Source of the DNA: Parvibaculum sp039973015
GTDB taxonomy: Bacteria > Pseudomonadota > Alphaproteobacteria > Parvibaculales > Parvibaculaceae
Assembly (NCBI RefSeq): GCF_039973015.1
Contig: NZ_JBDWLT010000009.1
Span: 248,001-312,000, forward strand
Direction of reading: 5' to 3'
DNA length: 64,000 bases
Shown: positions 16,734 through 25,243 of the stretch, piece after piece
Numbering within the stretch: the first letter of the stretch is position 1
Layout of the letters: every line of letters starts with the position of its first letter
The notes under the pieces: generated by a model
The model's input: the letters and a program-made list of their open reading frames with translations, nothing else
The model's database searches: none
Told to the model about the DNA's origin: nothing
Made by a program: the position numbers and the translations under genes

Positions 16734-18022
16734 TCGGCGGCGCCCGCCTTCAGCCCGCGTGCGGATATGATGCGCATCTGCGCGATCTGGTTGCGCTGAC
16801 GCCGCGTGATTTCAAAGCGGAAGCCGTGAAAGGTGAAAGCCTGCCCGACTTCGGGAATGGTACGTGCCTCGTGAATGACGAGACCGGCGATGGTCGTTGC
16901 CTCATCGTCCGGCAATGACCAGTCGAAAGCGCGATTGAGGTCGCGGATCGGAACCGAGCCGTTCACGATGACCGAGCCGTCCGGCTGTGCGCGTACGCCC
17001 GCCACGTCGATATCGTGTTCGTCCGAAATCTCGCCGACGATTTCTTCCAGAATGTCTTCCAGCGTAATGAGACCCATCAGCGCGCCATATTCGTCGACGA
17101 CGAGCGCAAAATGCGTTTTTCGGCGGAGGAAGGCGTTGAGCTGGTCCTGCAGTGCCGTCGTGTCGGGGACGAACCAGGGTTTCGTCGCCACGGCAAGAAC
17201 GTCCACCGCGTCGGGATTCCAGCCTGCACTCGCCAGTGCGCGCAGCAGATCCTTCGCGTGCAGCACACCGATGATGTTTTCCTGCTCGTCGCGCCAGAGC
17301 GGGATGCGCGTATGCGGGCTTGCGAGAACCTGCCCCACGATTTCACTGTTTGTTTGTGCGGCATCAATCATCGCGATGTTCTTGCGATGAACCATGATGT
17401 CGCTGACTTCAAGATCGCGCAGGTCGAGAATGCCGCCAAGCATGTCGCGGTCGATTTTCACCACGCCGCCTTCATGGTGATGCAGGTTGATCGCGCCGCG
17501 CAATTCTTCATGAGCGGAAAGCACCTGCTGCTGGTCATCGACATTGAGACCGAAGATACGGAAGGTGTGGCGCACGATGAACTGAACGGCGGCTGTCACA
17601 GGGCCGAACAGAAAGATGAGCACGCGCAAGGGTTGCGAAACCGCAAGCGCGACGCGGTCGGTATTCGTGATCGCAAGTGTCTTTGGCGCCACTTCCGCGA
17701 AGATCAGCACGACCGCCGTCATGACGAGTGTCGCATAGACAACGCCCGCATCGCCAAACAGCGCGAGGAAAAGGCTCGTCGCCAGCGCCGAAGCAAGAAT
17801 GTTGACGAGATTGTTGCCGAGCAGGATTGCACCGATCAGGCGCTCGCGATCTTCCGTGAGGCGCAGCACGATCCGGGCGCGCTTGTCGCCCTCTTCGGCG
17901 AGGCGGTGCATGCGCGCGCGCGAAGCGGCGGTAAGCGCCGTTTCCGAGCCCGAGAAGAAGCCGGAGAAAAGCAGCAGCAATACAATGGCGCAAAGAATGA
18001 CGCCGAGGCCGAGCGAAACCAT
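16730..18022 (-). CDS. CNNM/CorC-type transporter with CBS pair (hemolysin-related)
   Basis: The 430-residue protein has an N-terminal DUF21/CNNM membrane domain (about 1-190), a pair of CBS domains (about 210-335, for example VMVHRKNIAMIDAAQTNSEIV and FALVVDEYGALMGLITLEDILEEIVGEI) and a C-terminal CorC/HlyC domain (about 350-425). The family is linked to Mg2+ or Co2+ handling; 'hemolysin' in older names is misleading. It starts one base past the aroB stop, so aroK-aroB-CNNM form a tight operon on the minus strand. Confidence 0.92.
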   Translation of the reverse strand: MVSLGLGVILCAIVLLLLFSGFFSGSETALTAASRARMHRLAEEGDKRARIVLRLTEDRERLIGAILLGNNLVNILASALATSLFLALFGDAGVVYATLVMTAVVLIFAEVAPKTLAITNTDRVALAVSQPLRVLIFLFGPVTAAVQFIVRHTFRIFGLNVDDQQQVLSAHEELRGAINLHHHEGGVVKIDRDMLGGILDLRDLEVSDIMVHRKNIAMIDAAQTNSEIVGQVLASPHTRIPLWRDEQENIIGVLHAKDLLRALASAGWNPDAVDVLAVATKPWFVPDTTALQDQLNAFLRRKTHFALVVDEYGALMGLITLEDILEEIVGEISDEHDIDVAGVRAQPDGSVIVNGSVPIRDLNRAFDWSLPDDEATTIAGLVIHEARTIPEVGQAFTFHGFRFEITRRQRNQIAQMRIISARGLKAGAAD

Positions 18023-18023
18023 T

Positions 18024-19142
18024 TCAGGCGGGCTCCCTTTCCCGCATCAGGGCCCGAAGCGCGTCGGGGTCGACGTCGCGGGTAATGAAAGCCTCGCCTA
18101 TTCCCCGCGCGAGAATGAAGGTGAGGGTGCCGTCGACGACTTTCTTGTCCTGGCCCATCAATGCGATCAGTCCGTCCGCATCCGGCAAGTCGCCCGGAAT
18201 GCCGGCGAGTGAGCAGGGCAGGCCTGCTCGGGCAAGATGCTGCCGAACGCGCACGGCATCCTGACCAGGGCAAAGCCCGAGCCGGGCGGAAAGTTCGAAG
18301 GCAAGCGCCATGCCCACGGCTACGCCCTCGCCATGCACGAGGCGGCTGGAAAAACCCGTCGCCGCCTCCAGCGCATGACCGAATGTATGGCCGAGATTGA
18401 GAAGCGCGCGCACCCCGCCTTCGCGTTCGTCGGCGGCCACGGTCGCGGCCTTCGCCTCGCAGCTTTTCACGATGGCATGGATACGAGTCTCGACATCGCC
18501 TTCCTTCAGGCGGTCGAGATTTTCCTCCAGCCAGTCGAAGAAATCGCGGTCGCCGATAAGGCCGTATTTCACGACTTCGGCATAGCCCGCAAGAAATTCG
18601 CGCATCGGCAATGTCGCCAGTGCATCCGTGTCGGCCAGCACGAGGCGGGGCTGGTGGAAGGCGCCGGCGAGGTTCTTGCCGTGCTTTGTGTTGATGCCGG
18701 TCTTGCCGCCGACGGAGCTGTCCACCTGTGAGAGCAGTGTCGTCGGTATCTGCGCAAAGTCGATGCCGCGCCGGAGAATCGCGGCGGCAAACCCCGTCAG
18801 ATCGCCAATGACGCCGCCACCGAGAGCGATCACGAGATCGCCGCGTTCGATTTCCTCACCGAGCAGCCATTCGGTCAGCTTTTCGAGCTGGGCGAAGGAT
18901 TTGGTGCTCTCGCCCGCGGGCAGGCGAATGGCCGAGTGACGAATGCCCTCTGCGTCGAGGCTTTTCGCAAGCACGGGCAGGTGGATATTGCCCACCGTTT
19001 CGTCGGTGACGATGGCGACACGCTTGCGGCGAAGGAGCGGCGCCAGATGCGCGCCCGCTTTGGCGATCAGGCCGGGACCGACCAGAATGTCATAAGCGCG
19101 GTCGCCGAGTTCGACCCGCACTTTTTTTGTGCCCTCACTCAT
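18024..19142 (-). CDS. aroB: 3-dehydroquinate synthase
   Basis: NAD- and metal-dependent enzyme of the shikimate pathway converting DAHP to 3-dehydroquinate. The 372-residue chain shows the NAD-binding ALGGGVIGDLTGFAAAILRRG, the substrate/zinc region QIPTTLLSQVDSSVGGKTGIN and the metal-binding LNLGHTFGHALE with its histidines. The start at 19142 matches the family and overlaps the end of aroK by eight bases, which suggests translational coupling. Upstream in-frame starts lie inside aroK and are not credible. Confidence 0.97.
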   Translation of the reverse strand: MSEGTKKVRVELGDRAYDILVGPGLIAKAGAHLAPLLRRKRVAIVTDETVGNIHLPVLAKSLDAEGIRHSAIRLPAGESTKSFAQLEKLTEWLLGEEIERGDLVIALGGGVIGDLTGFAAAILRRGIDFAQIPTTLLSQVDSSVGGKTGINTKHGKNLAGAFHQPRLVLADTDALATLPMREFLAGYAEVVKYGLIGDRDFFDWLEENLDRLKEGDVETRIHAIVKSCEAKAATVAADEREGGVRALLNLGHTFGHALEAATGFSSRLVHGEGVAVGMALAFELSARLGLCPGQDAVRVRQHLARAGLPCSLAGIPGDLPDADGLIALMGQDKKVVDGTLTFILARGIGEAFITRDVDPDALRALMREREPA

Positions 19143-19743
19143 GGCTGACACCGGCCTGGTTCGCCCGGAAGAGGTCGAGTTTTTCGATGACCTGTTCGAC
19201 GACCGCGTCATGCGGCCCTTCGAGGCTTTCAATCGTAATGTCGGCCTCGGCGTAAACGGGGTAGCGCTGGTCCATAAGTCTCTTCATCGTTTCGCGTGGA
19301 TCGCCCGTCTGCAAAAGCGGACGGTCACCGCGCTTGCTGACGCGCTTCATCAGCACGTCGAGATCCGCTTTTAGCCAGATCGAAATGCCGCGTGCCGCAA
19401 TATTGGCACGGGTGAGCGGGTCCATGAAGGCGCCGCCTCCGGTTGCGAGAACCTGCGGCCCCTCGTCGAGGAGCCGGGCGATCACGCGCCGTTCGCCTGC
19501 GCGAAAAGCTGCTTCGCCCCGGCGTTCGAATATTTCGGGAATGCTCTCCCCGGCCGCCTCTTCTATTTCGGCATCCGTATCCACGAATGCAAGGTCGAGG
19601 CGACGTGCCAGACGGCGGCCGACTGTGGTTTTTCCTGCGCCCATCAGACCGACCAGCACGATGGCGCGTTCGGCGAGCGGAACCGGCGAGAGTGCCTCGT
19701 TCTCGTCTCGTTCGCCCGCCCTGCTTTCGTCTGCTTGCGTCAT
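19135..19743 (-). CDS. aroK: Shikimate kinase
   Basis: Phosphorylates shikimate at the 3-hydroxyl. The 202-residue chain has an N-terminal extension of about 27 residues, a P-loop GLMGAGKTT at 32-40, the shikimate-binding region FVDTDAEIEE and FRAGERRVIARLL, and the GGGAF motif. It is the first gene of the aroK-aroB-CNNM operon. The upstream leader holds two small TTTT-loop hairpins. Confidence 0.95.
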   Translation of the reverse strand: MTQADESRAGERDENEALSPVPLAERAIVLVGLMGAGKTTVGRRLARRLDLAFVDTDAEIEEAAGESIPEIFERRGEAAFRAGERRVIARLLDEGPQVLATGGGAFMDPLTRANIAARGISIWLKADLDVLMKRVSKRGDRPLLQTGDPRETMKRLMDQRYPVYAEADITIESLEGPHDAVVEQVIEKLDLFRANQAGVSHE

Positions 19744-20047
19744 TCTGTTCCGTTGGCCTTTGGCAGGGCCCTTTCAGCCTTTTGGCTGGCGGGGTCCCGT
19801 TTTCGGGTTCCATTGTGGCTGCCTTAACCCGCTTGGCCTAGTCTCCCGGTCTTTCGCTGGCTGCTTTCCCGAATCGTAAACGAAGGTTAACGGAGTTGCA
19901 GCCGGTCATGGCTGTAGATAAGGCCTCACGAGGGCTGAGTCGCGCCCAAATTTCGCCGCAAGCGGACCGTAAGGCTGGAGAACTGTCCCGGCGGCATGAA
20001 CCCGAAGGTCGAAGCCCCGAGTTTTCGATCCGCAAGAAGGAAGAATC
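19744..20047. other. Divergent intergenic region between aroK and the 47-aa membrane protein
   Basis: No convincing gene lies in these 304 bases, which must carry the promoters for both directions. The aroK side contains two adjacent small hairpins with TTTT loops, CAGCC/GGCTG at 19775-19788 and CCCG/CGGG at 19796-19807. No clear -35/-10 pair stands out on either strand. Confidence 0.5.
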
Positions 20048-20191
20048 ATGAGCCGTGCTACCAGCTTTCTCGTCCTCGCCGTCATTCTCGTGGTGGTCGT
20101 CGTTGGCGGGCTCTTTTATCTGGACCAGGCCGTTGAGCCGCAGGCCCAGACAGTGGAGAAGGTTCTCCCAGATGACCAGTTCTCGCGTTAA
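20048..20191 (+). CDS. 47-residue single-pass membrane protein
   Basis: This short frame begins with AAGGAAG as ribosome site and ATG 20048, then one strongly hydrophobic helix (residues 7-24, many Val/Leu/Ile) followed by a short acidic tail ending DDQFSR. Its last 20 bases overlap the start of the 656-aa gene in another frame, a layout that usually means translational coupling. Composition and the good ribosome site favour a real gene. The function is unknown; it may anchor or regulate the exported neighbour. Confidence 0.6.
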   Translation: MSRATSFLVLAVILVVVVVGGLFYLDQAVEPQAQTVEKVLPDDQFSR

Positions 20192-22142
20192 GCCGATGGC
20201 GCGGCGGCGCTTTGCCGCCGGTTTGGCGCTTATCGCTTTCCTTTCGGCTTCCGGTTCCCCGGTTTTCGCCCAAGACGCGAATATGCTGCAGGCCCCTGAG
20301 GGCATGCAGCCCGCGCGACCGGTACCGCAATCGCTGGCCGAACCCTCGTCCGGAGAGACTGCCGCCGGGTCCGCCGTGGGGCCGCAAAGCATTGTGCCGC
20401 CGGGCTTCGGGGCGACGACCCCTTCGTCGGCGTCGCGTACTGTGGAGCCTTCTGGTCCTGCGCAGTTTTTTCCTGCCGGGGTGCAGCCTGCGGAACAAAG
20501 CGTTCGCGTTCTGGGTTCCGTGCCGGGGCGAAGCGGGTCGGGCATCGAGATCGGTTCGCTTTCCGTCGTCGATGCGGCCACAGCGGGTCTTCTGAGCGGC
20601 CAACAAGGCTTCGGTGCGGATATGTGGCGAGGCGCTTCCCGGTCGGATATCGACAGCTATCTTTCGCGTTTGCCGGTGCCGATGCGTTCGCCCGTCATGA
20701 GCGATCTTGCGCGCCGTCTCCTTCTCACAGGGGCACGGACGCCGGAAGGGGCGGGTAACGCAAGCTCGCTGCTTGCCACGCGGCTCAACTTGCTGATCGC
20801 CGCCGGGCACACCCAGGCTGCGCTTCAACTCGCCGAAGCGGCAGGCAAGGAACGCTCGCCGGGTGTGGCTTCGGAACTCGCGCGGGCGGCGCTCGCGCAA
20901 GATAATGAAAAGCTCGCCTGCGGCGCGTTGAAAGACATTCCGCCGGGAAACGATCCCGCGCATGACGGGATGGCTGCCTTTTCGGTGAAGCTCAGCACCT
21001 ATTGCCAGATTGCAGCGGGCAATCGGGAAATAGCGAGCCTCACACTCGACCTTGCGCGTGAGGAAGGACTCGACGATCCGCTCTTCTATTCGCTTGCAAG
21101 CGAGGCTGCGGCGGGAATCACGCTGCGCGCGCCCGAGCCGAACGAACTCGGCATCCTGGATGCTGCCTTCTACCGTCTTGCCAAGCGTGATTTGCCGGAA
21201 AACGCCACGGCAATCGCAGTGCCGGCGCTTCTGCCTTCGCTGCTCGACGACCGGTCCATCTCCGCCGAACAAAAGGTCGAGGCGGCTGAGCGGGCGGCAG
21301 CATACGGGCTCATCAACGGGCGCCAGCTTGCGGCTTTTTACAGGAAGCCGCGCTTCACGAACGAACAAATGGCGGGGTTGCTGACCTCCGACATCCCGGA
21401 AGCCTCTCCCTTGCGCCGGGCCATGATCTATCAGTCGATTGGATCGGCGGTGGCGGCCGATGAGCGCATCCAGCTTTTCAAGCTGGCCTTTGCGACGGCA
21501 GAAAGCGCTGGCCTCTACTATCCGACTGTCGAAGCCCTATATTCTGAACTGAGCGCGATGGAACCGAACGACGCGCTTCGCCCACTGGCACCGGCGGCGA
21601 CCCGTGCCTTCATCGCCATCGGTGAAAACACGAAGGCCAGGGAGTGGTTTGCCCTGGTGGCGCCGGGCGGTCAGATGCTTGGCCGCGACGAGCGGGAATT
21701 GTCCGGTCTGATGAGGGTCGCTGACGGTTCGGCGAACGATTTCGATGGTAAAAAGCTTTCGGCGGAAATCATTGCCGACCTTAAATCCGGCGTGAAGTCG
21801 ACGCAGTTTTATGCCGCAAGCGAAGCAATGCTTCTGGACGCGCTCGGGTTTCAGCTCGATCCCGCCGTCTGGGATGCGCTGCTTGATGCGCGCGGCGCGC
21901 TGACGGGCAAGGTTCCGCCCGAGGCGCTGCTTAATCGGTTGCATGCGGCGGGCGCCAGAGGGGCGGTTGGTGAAACCGTGCTGCTTGCGCTCGACGCGGC
22001 GGGACAGGCCGGCCCCGGTTCCGTACATCCGCGTGCCTCGGCGCAGGCGGTGGCAAGTCTTCGGGCCGTCGGTCTGGAAAGCGAGGCGCGGCGCCTCGCA
22101 TTGGAAGCGCTGATGGCGAGAAGTAGCGCCGGACGCGGTTGA
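20172..22142 (+). CDS. Exported 656-aa protein of unknown function, alpha-helical repeats
   Basis: The product starts with a twin-basic signal peptide (KPMARRRFAAGLALIAFLSASGSPVFAQ). Residues about 25-140 are Pro/Ser/Gly-rich and probably disordered. From about 150 onwards the chain is Ala/Leu-rich and helical, with segments such as LNLLIAAGHTQAALQLAEAAG that resemble TPR-like repeats. No catalytic motif is seen. It follows a 47-aa membrane protein with a 20-base overlap and is followed by xerD after seven bases, so the three probably form an operon. The start at 20172 was chosen for the signal peptide. Confidence 0.8.
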   Translation: MTSSRVKPMARRRFAAGLALIAFLSASGSPVFAQDANMLQAPEGMQPARPVPQSLAEPSSGETAAGSAVGPQSIVPPGFGATTPSSASRTVEPSGPAQFFPAGVQPAEQSVRVLGSVPGRSGSGIEIGSLSVVDAATAGLLSGQQGFGADMWRGASRSDIDSYLSRLPVPMRSPVMSDLARRLLLTGARTPEGAGNASSLLATRLNLLIAAGHTQAALQLAEAAGKERSPGVASELARAALAQDNEKLACGALKDIPPGNDPAHDGMAAFSVKLSTYCQIAAGNREIASLTLDLAREEGLDDPLFYSLASEAAAGITLRAPEPNELGILDAAFYRLAKRDLPENATAIAVPALLPSLLDDRSISAEQKVEAAERAAAYGLINGRQLAAFYRKPRFTNEQMAGLLTSDIPEASPLRRAMIYQSIGSAVAADERIQLFKLAFATAESAGLYYPTVEALYSELSAMEPNDALRPLAPAATRAFIAIGENTKAREWFALVAPGGQMLGRDERELSGLMRVADGSANDFDGKKLSAEIIADLKSGVKSTQFYAASEAMLLDALGFQLDPAVWDALLDARGALTGKVPPEALLNRLHAAGARGAVGETVLLALDAAGQAGPGSVHPRASAQAVASLRAVGLESEARRLALEALMARSSAGRG

Positions 22143-22149
22143 GTAAAAG

Positions 22150-23118
22150 GTGAGTTACATGGCGAAAGAGTCTCAGGAGCGCGGGCAACATCTCGAAGCC
22201 TTTCTCGAAATGCTGAGCGCGGAGCGCGGTGCGGCTCGCAACACGCTCGATGCTTACGAACGCGATCTGAAAGATTTCTCCGCTTTTCTCACCGCGCGGG
22301 GTAAGCCCGCGACGGCTGCGGCGACCAAGGACATTCGCGACTATCTCGAAAACCTCGCGGCGCAGGGCCTTTCCGCTTCGACTGCCGCGCGGCGTCTTTC
22401 CGCCATCCGTCAGTTTCACGGGTTCCTCTTTGCCGAAGGTATTCGGTCCGACGATCCTTGCGGTTCGATCGAAGGCCCGCGCCGCGCCCGCCCGCTGCCC
22501 AAGACGCTGACGGTCGAGGAGGTCGATGCACTTCTTTCCGCCGCACAACGGGCGGAAGACGGGCGCACCCAGGAAGAAGCGGTCCTCGCCTACAAGCGCG
22601 CGCGCCTCGTTTGCCTGATGGAAGTTCTTTATGCGACGGGGCTTCGCGTCTCCGAACTTGTCGGCCTGCCGCTTTCCGCCGTACGCGGTGATGAGCGGTT
22701 CCTTGCGGTGAGCGGCAAGGGCGGGCGCGAACGTCTCGTGCCGCTCTCGGAAACCGCGCGGGCCGCCATCGACGCCTATCTGCCGCTCCGCTCGATGCGT
22801 CTCGGCGATCAGGTTTCACCCTGGCTTTTTCCTTCGCGTGGACGGCAGGGTCATCTTACGCGCCATCGTTTCGCACAGCTTTTGAAGGATCTGGCGGTCG
22901 CCGCCGGGCTCGATCCGACGCGCGTCTCGCCTCATACTCTGCGCCATGCCTTTGCAAGCCATCTGCTTGCGAACGGTGCGGATCTGCGCGCGGTGCAGCA
23001 GATGCTCGGCCATGCCGACATCTCGACCACGCAGATCTACACGCATGTGCTCGACGAGCGCCTGAAGGAGCTGGTGCAGACGCATCATCCGCTCGCGAAG
23101 AAGGGCAAAGCCTCCTAG
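22150..23118 (+). CDS. xerD: Site-specific tyrosine recombinase XerD
   Basis: Tyrosine recombinase that resolves chromosome dimers at dif together with XerC. The 322-residue chain (GTG start; an ATG three codons later is also possible) has an N-terminal SAM-like core-binding domain (about 10-95) and a complete catalytic set: Arg166, Lys190, His262, Arg265, His288 and nucleophile Tyr297 in GHADISTTQIYTH. The C-terminal QTHHPLAKKG is the XerD type rather than XerC. Its stop codon overlaps the convergent sigma-factor gene through a shared CTAG. Confidence 0.94.
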   Translation: MSYMAKESQERGQHLEAFLEMLSAERGAARNTLDAYERDLKDFSAFLTARGKPATAAATKDIRDYLENLAAQGLSASTAARRLSAIRQFHGFLFAEGIRSDDPCGSIEGPRRARPLPKTLTVEEVDALLSAAQRAEDGRTQEEAVLAYKRARLVCLMEVLYATGLRVSELVGLPLSAVRGDERFLAVSGKGGRERLVPLSETARAAIDAYLPLRSMRLGDQVSPWLFPSRGRQGHLTRHRFAQLLKDLAVAAGLDPTRVSPHTLRHAFASHLLANGADLRAVQQMLGHADISTTQIYTHVLDERLKELVQTHHPLAKKGKAS

Positions 23119-24014
23119 AGCCTGCCGATCCGCGTCAGCTTGTCGGGATTACGCATCATGTAAAGCGTCGAGATGAGCCCATTGCTGATGCCGAAGCTCA
23201 GTGCCGCGTGGACAAGGTCTCCCTCATAGATGATGAAGCCGGGCAACCCGTTCACGGTTGCCGGCGTCACAGCGAGGTTTTCCGGCCGCTTCTTCAATAT
23301 GCCCATGAAGAAACGCGATACGCGGTCCGCTCCATAGAGCGGGTTCAGTGCCGCGATCGCTTTTCCGCCGCCATCCGAATAGAAAACCACATCCTCGCTC
23401 ATGCAGTCGATCAGTGCCTGCGGGTCCGCGCTCGTGATGGCAGCGCTGAAGGCATTGGTGAGACGAAGATGTTCACGCGCGTTGGTGTCGAAGCGCGGAT
23501 GCGCCTCCTGTACACGTTTGCGGGCGCGGCTGACCGTCTGGCGGCAGGCGGCTTCCGATTTTCCAAGCAAGGCTGCGAGCTCGCCATAGTCGTAGTCGAA
23601 GGCGTCATGCAGAAGGAAGGCCGCGCGTTCTTCCGGCGCCAGCCTTTCAAGCATATGGAGAAGCGCCATCGAAATGTCGTCGGCAAGCGACAGACGATCT
23701 TCCGGTGTGGCTTCGGTTTCGAGCGCGGCAGAAATGAGGGGCTCGGGCAACCAGGGCCCCACATAGGTTTCGCGCCGTGCGCGTGCGGTACGAAGCTGGT
23801 CGATACCAAGGCGCGTTACCGTCGTCACGAGCCAGGCTTCCGGATTGCGGATCGTTGAAATGTCCGCGCCGCGCCAGCGGAACCAGGCCTCCTGCACCAC
23901 GTCTTCCGCGTCGCTTGCCGATCCGAGGATGCGGTAGGCAACACCGAAGGCGCGGGAGCGGTGACGCTCGAATATCGCGTCCGTTTGCATCTCCTGTTTC
24001 GCTGCGCCGTTCAT
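23115..24014 (-). CDS. ECF41-family RNA polymerase sigma factor with fused SnoaL-like domain
   Basis: The 299-residue protein has sigma region 2 (about 12-80, GSASDAEDVVQEAWFRW), sigma region 4 (about 115-170, PEERAAFLLHDAFDYDYGELAALLG) and a C-terminal SnoaL/NTF2-like domain (about 180-285). The chain ends with the ECF41 signature NPDKL at residues 289-293. In this group the fused C-terminal domain, not an anti-sigma factor, is known to control activity. It is the last gene of a three-gene operon: its start overlaps the AhpD-like gene by four bases. The operon promoter matches the ECF41 consensus, so autoregulation is likely. Confidence 0.92.
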   Translation of the reverse strand: MNGAAKQEMQTDAIFERHRSRAFGVAYRILGSASDAEDVVQEAWFRWRGADISTIRNPEAWLVTTVTRLGIDQLRTARARRETYVGPWLPEPLISAALETEATPEDRLSLADDISMALLHMLERLAPEERAAFLLHDAFDYDYGELAALLGKSEAACRQTVSRARKRVQEAHPRFDTNAREHLRLTNAFSAAITSADPQALIDCMSEDVVFYSDGGGKAIAALNPLYGADRVSRFFMGILKKRPENLAVTPATVNGLPGFIIYEGDLVHAALSFGISNGLISTLYMMRNPDKLTRIGRL

Positions 24015-24565
24015 GCGGCTCTCGGCTCCTTCAACGTCGCGTCCGTTTCCTCACCCGCGATCACGGCGCGCTGGCATGCTTGACCATATCCCATTGCGCG
24101 TTTCACCGTGGGGAAGACGCGGGTCGAGGCAATGGCGAGGGCGATCTCGCATATCCCCGCCTTTCCCCAGCGCTGCTCGACGGCATGGCGCAGGTCTTCG
24201 GCGCGCGGGTCTCTCGCCACGAGGTGACGGGCGAACTCGAAGGCCAGTCTCGTTTCTTCGTCCATTGCGGCGGGATTTTCTTCAACGGCCGCGCGAAGGA
24301 GACGGGGGGCGGCGCCCGCATCGAGTGACAGTTTGATGACGGTTTGAAGACAGGGGCCGCAATCTTCCGCATGAACGGCGGCAATGCGGACCGCGCTCAC
24401 CGCATCCACGGGCAGGGTGCCCCGATGGCGGCTCATGGGTACGAAAAGGACGAAACGCCAGAAGCCGCGCGGCGAAGCTTCATACAAATTGCGCATGAAA
24501 TCAGCGCTTTCGCCCGTCACTTCCTCCTGCTTGCGGATCAGGCGGCCTATTATGTTTTTCAGCAT
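24011..24565 (-). CDS. AhpD/carboxymuconolactone decarboxylase-like oxidoreductase (ECF41 partner)
   Basis: A 184-residue all-helical protein with the CxxC redox motif at Cys69-Gly-Pro-Cys72 in HAEDCGPCLQ, as in the AhpD/CMD superfamily. Genes for such proteins are the usual neighbours and targets of ECF41 sigma factors; their substrates are not established. The AhpD proton-relay histidine after the second cysteine is not conserved here (CLQTVI). The start at 24565 is preceded by AAGGAGAAT, a strong ribosome site. It is translationally coupled to the sigma gene through a four-base overlap. Confidence 0.85.
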   Translation of the reverse strand: MLKNIIGRLIRKQEEVTGESADFMRNLYEASPRGFWRFVLFVPMSRHRGTLPVDAVSAVRIAAVHAEDCGPCLQTVIKLSLDAGAAPRLLRAAVEENPAAMDEETRLAFEFARHLVARDPRAEDLRHAVEQRWGKAGICEIALAIASTRVFPTVKRAMGYGQACQRAVIAGEETDATLKEPRAA

Positions 24566-24579
24566 AATATTCTCCTTTG

Positions 24580-25008
24580 TCAGTGATTTGGACGGGCGGG
24601 CGCGCACCACCAAACAAGCGCCGCCGCAATCAGGGGCGGCATGAAGACACCGGGAAGGTCGATCAGGATGTGTTCGAGGGGGAGCCGCGCGGCAGCGATA
24701 TCCCAGATATGAAGGGCTGCGTGGAGGCCGAGATAAAGCGTCACTGCACTGAGCAGGGCGGTCGAATGGTCGGGCCAGCGAAGCGGGGCTGCGCTCAATA
24801 TCGCAAGCATCAGATAAGCGACGCCAATATCGCGCACAAAATGGGGGTTATAGGGGCCGGTATTCGGCACACCGTCGATACTGGCGTACCAGCCTGCCGG
24901 GTCCGCGAGCATCCAGATGGCGTTGATGAGCCAGATGGCGGCAAAGAGAGCGAGAGCAACCTGCCTTGCGGGCGGGTGCCGGTAAGAGGCGGTGGCGCTT
25001 TCGGTCAT
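24580..25008 (-). CDS. Small four-helix membrane protein in the ECF41 operon
   Basis: The 142-residue product has four hydrophobic helices (about 15-35, 58-78, 85-105 and 115-137), for example VALALFAAIWLINAIWMLADP and LLSAVTLYLGLHAALHIWDIA. Family membership is uncertain; it resembles small DUF-type membrane proteins often co-transcribed with ECF41. It is the first gene behind the TGTCACA/CGTC promoter, with GGAGG before the ATG at 25008, and the AhpD-like gene starts 14 bases after its stop. Confidence 0.75.
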   Translation of the reverse strand: MTESATASYRHPPARQVALALFAAIWLINAIWMLADPAGWYASIDGVPNTGPYNPHFVRDIGVAYLMLAILSAAPLRWPDHSTALLSAVTLYLGLHAALHIWDIAAARLPLEHILIDLPGVFMPPLIAAALVWWCAPARPNH

Positions 25009-25048
25009 GGAAGCCTCCGTGTTCGGGGAGCGTTGATTACGAAGGGAA

Positions 25049-25075
25049 GACGTGGCGCTCGGCAGCTTTGTGACA
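25049..25075 (-). promoter_or_regulatory. ECF41-type promoter of the sigma-factor operon
   Basis: On the minus strand TGTCACA (25075-25069) is followed by exactly 16 bases and CGTC (25052-25049). This matches the promoter motif reported for ECF41 sigma factors (TGTCACA in the -35 and CGTC in the -10 region). It lies about 40 bases upstream of the first gene of the operon that ends with the ECF41 gene. Confidence 0.85.
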
Positions 25076-25243
25076 GGCGGACCCGGAACCGCAGGATTCC
25101 GCCATTTACCATTGGCCGCCGGGCCGGTTGACAAGGGCGCGGGGGCGGGCCAGTGTGCCGCGCACTTGCAAAAAAAGGGGGCCCCGTGACGAGGCCCGCC
25201 GCCCGGTTCCGCATTGCGGCCGGACAGGAGCTGCCGGAGCGCG

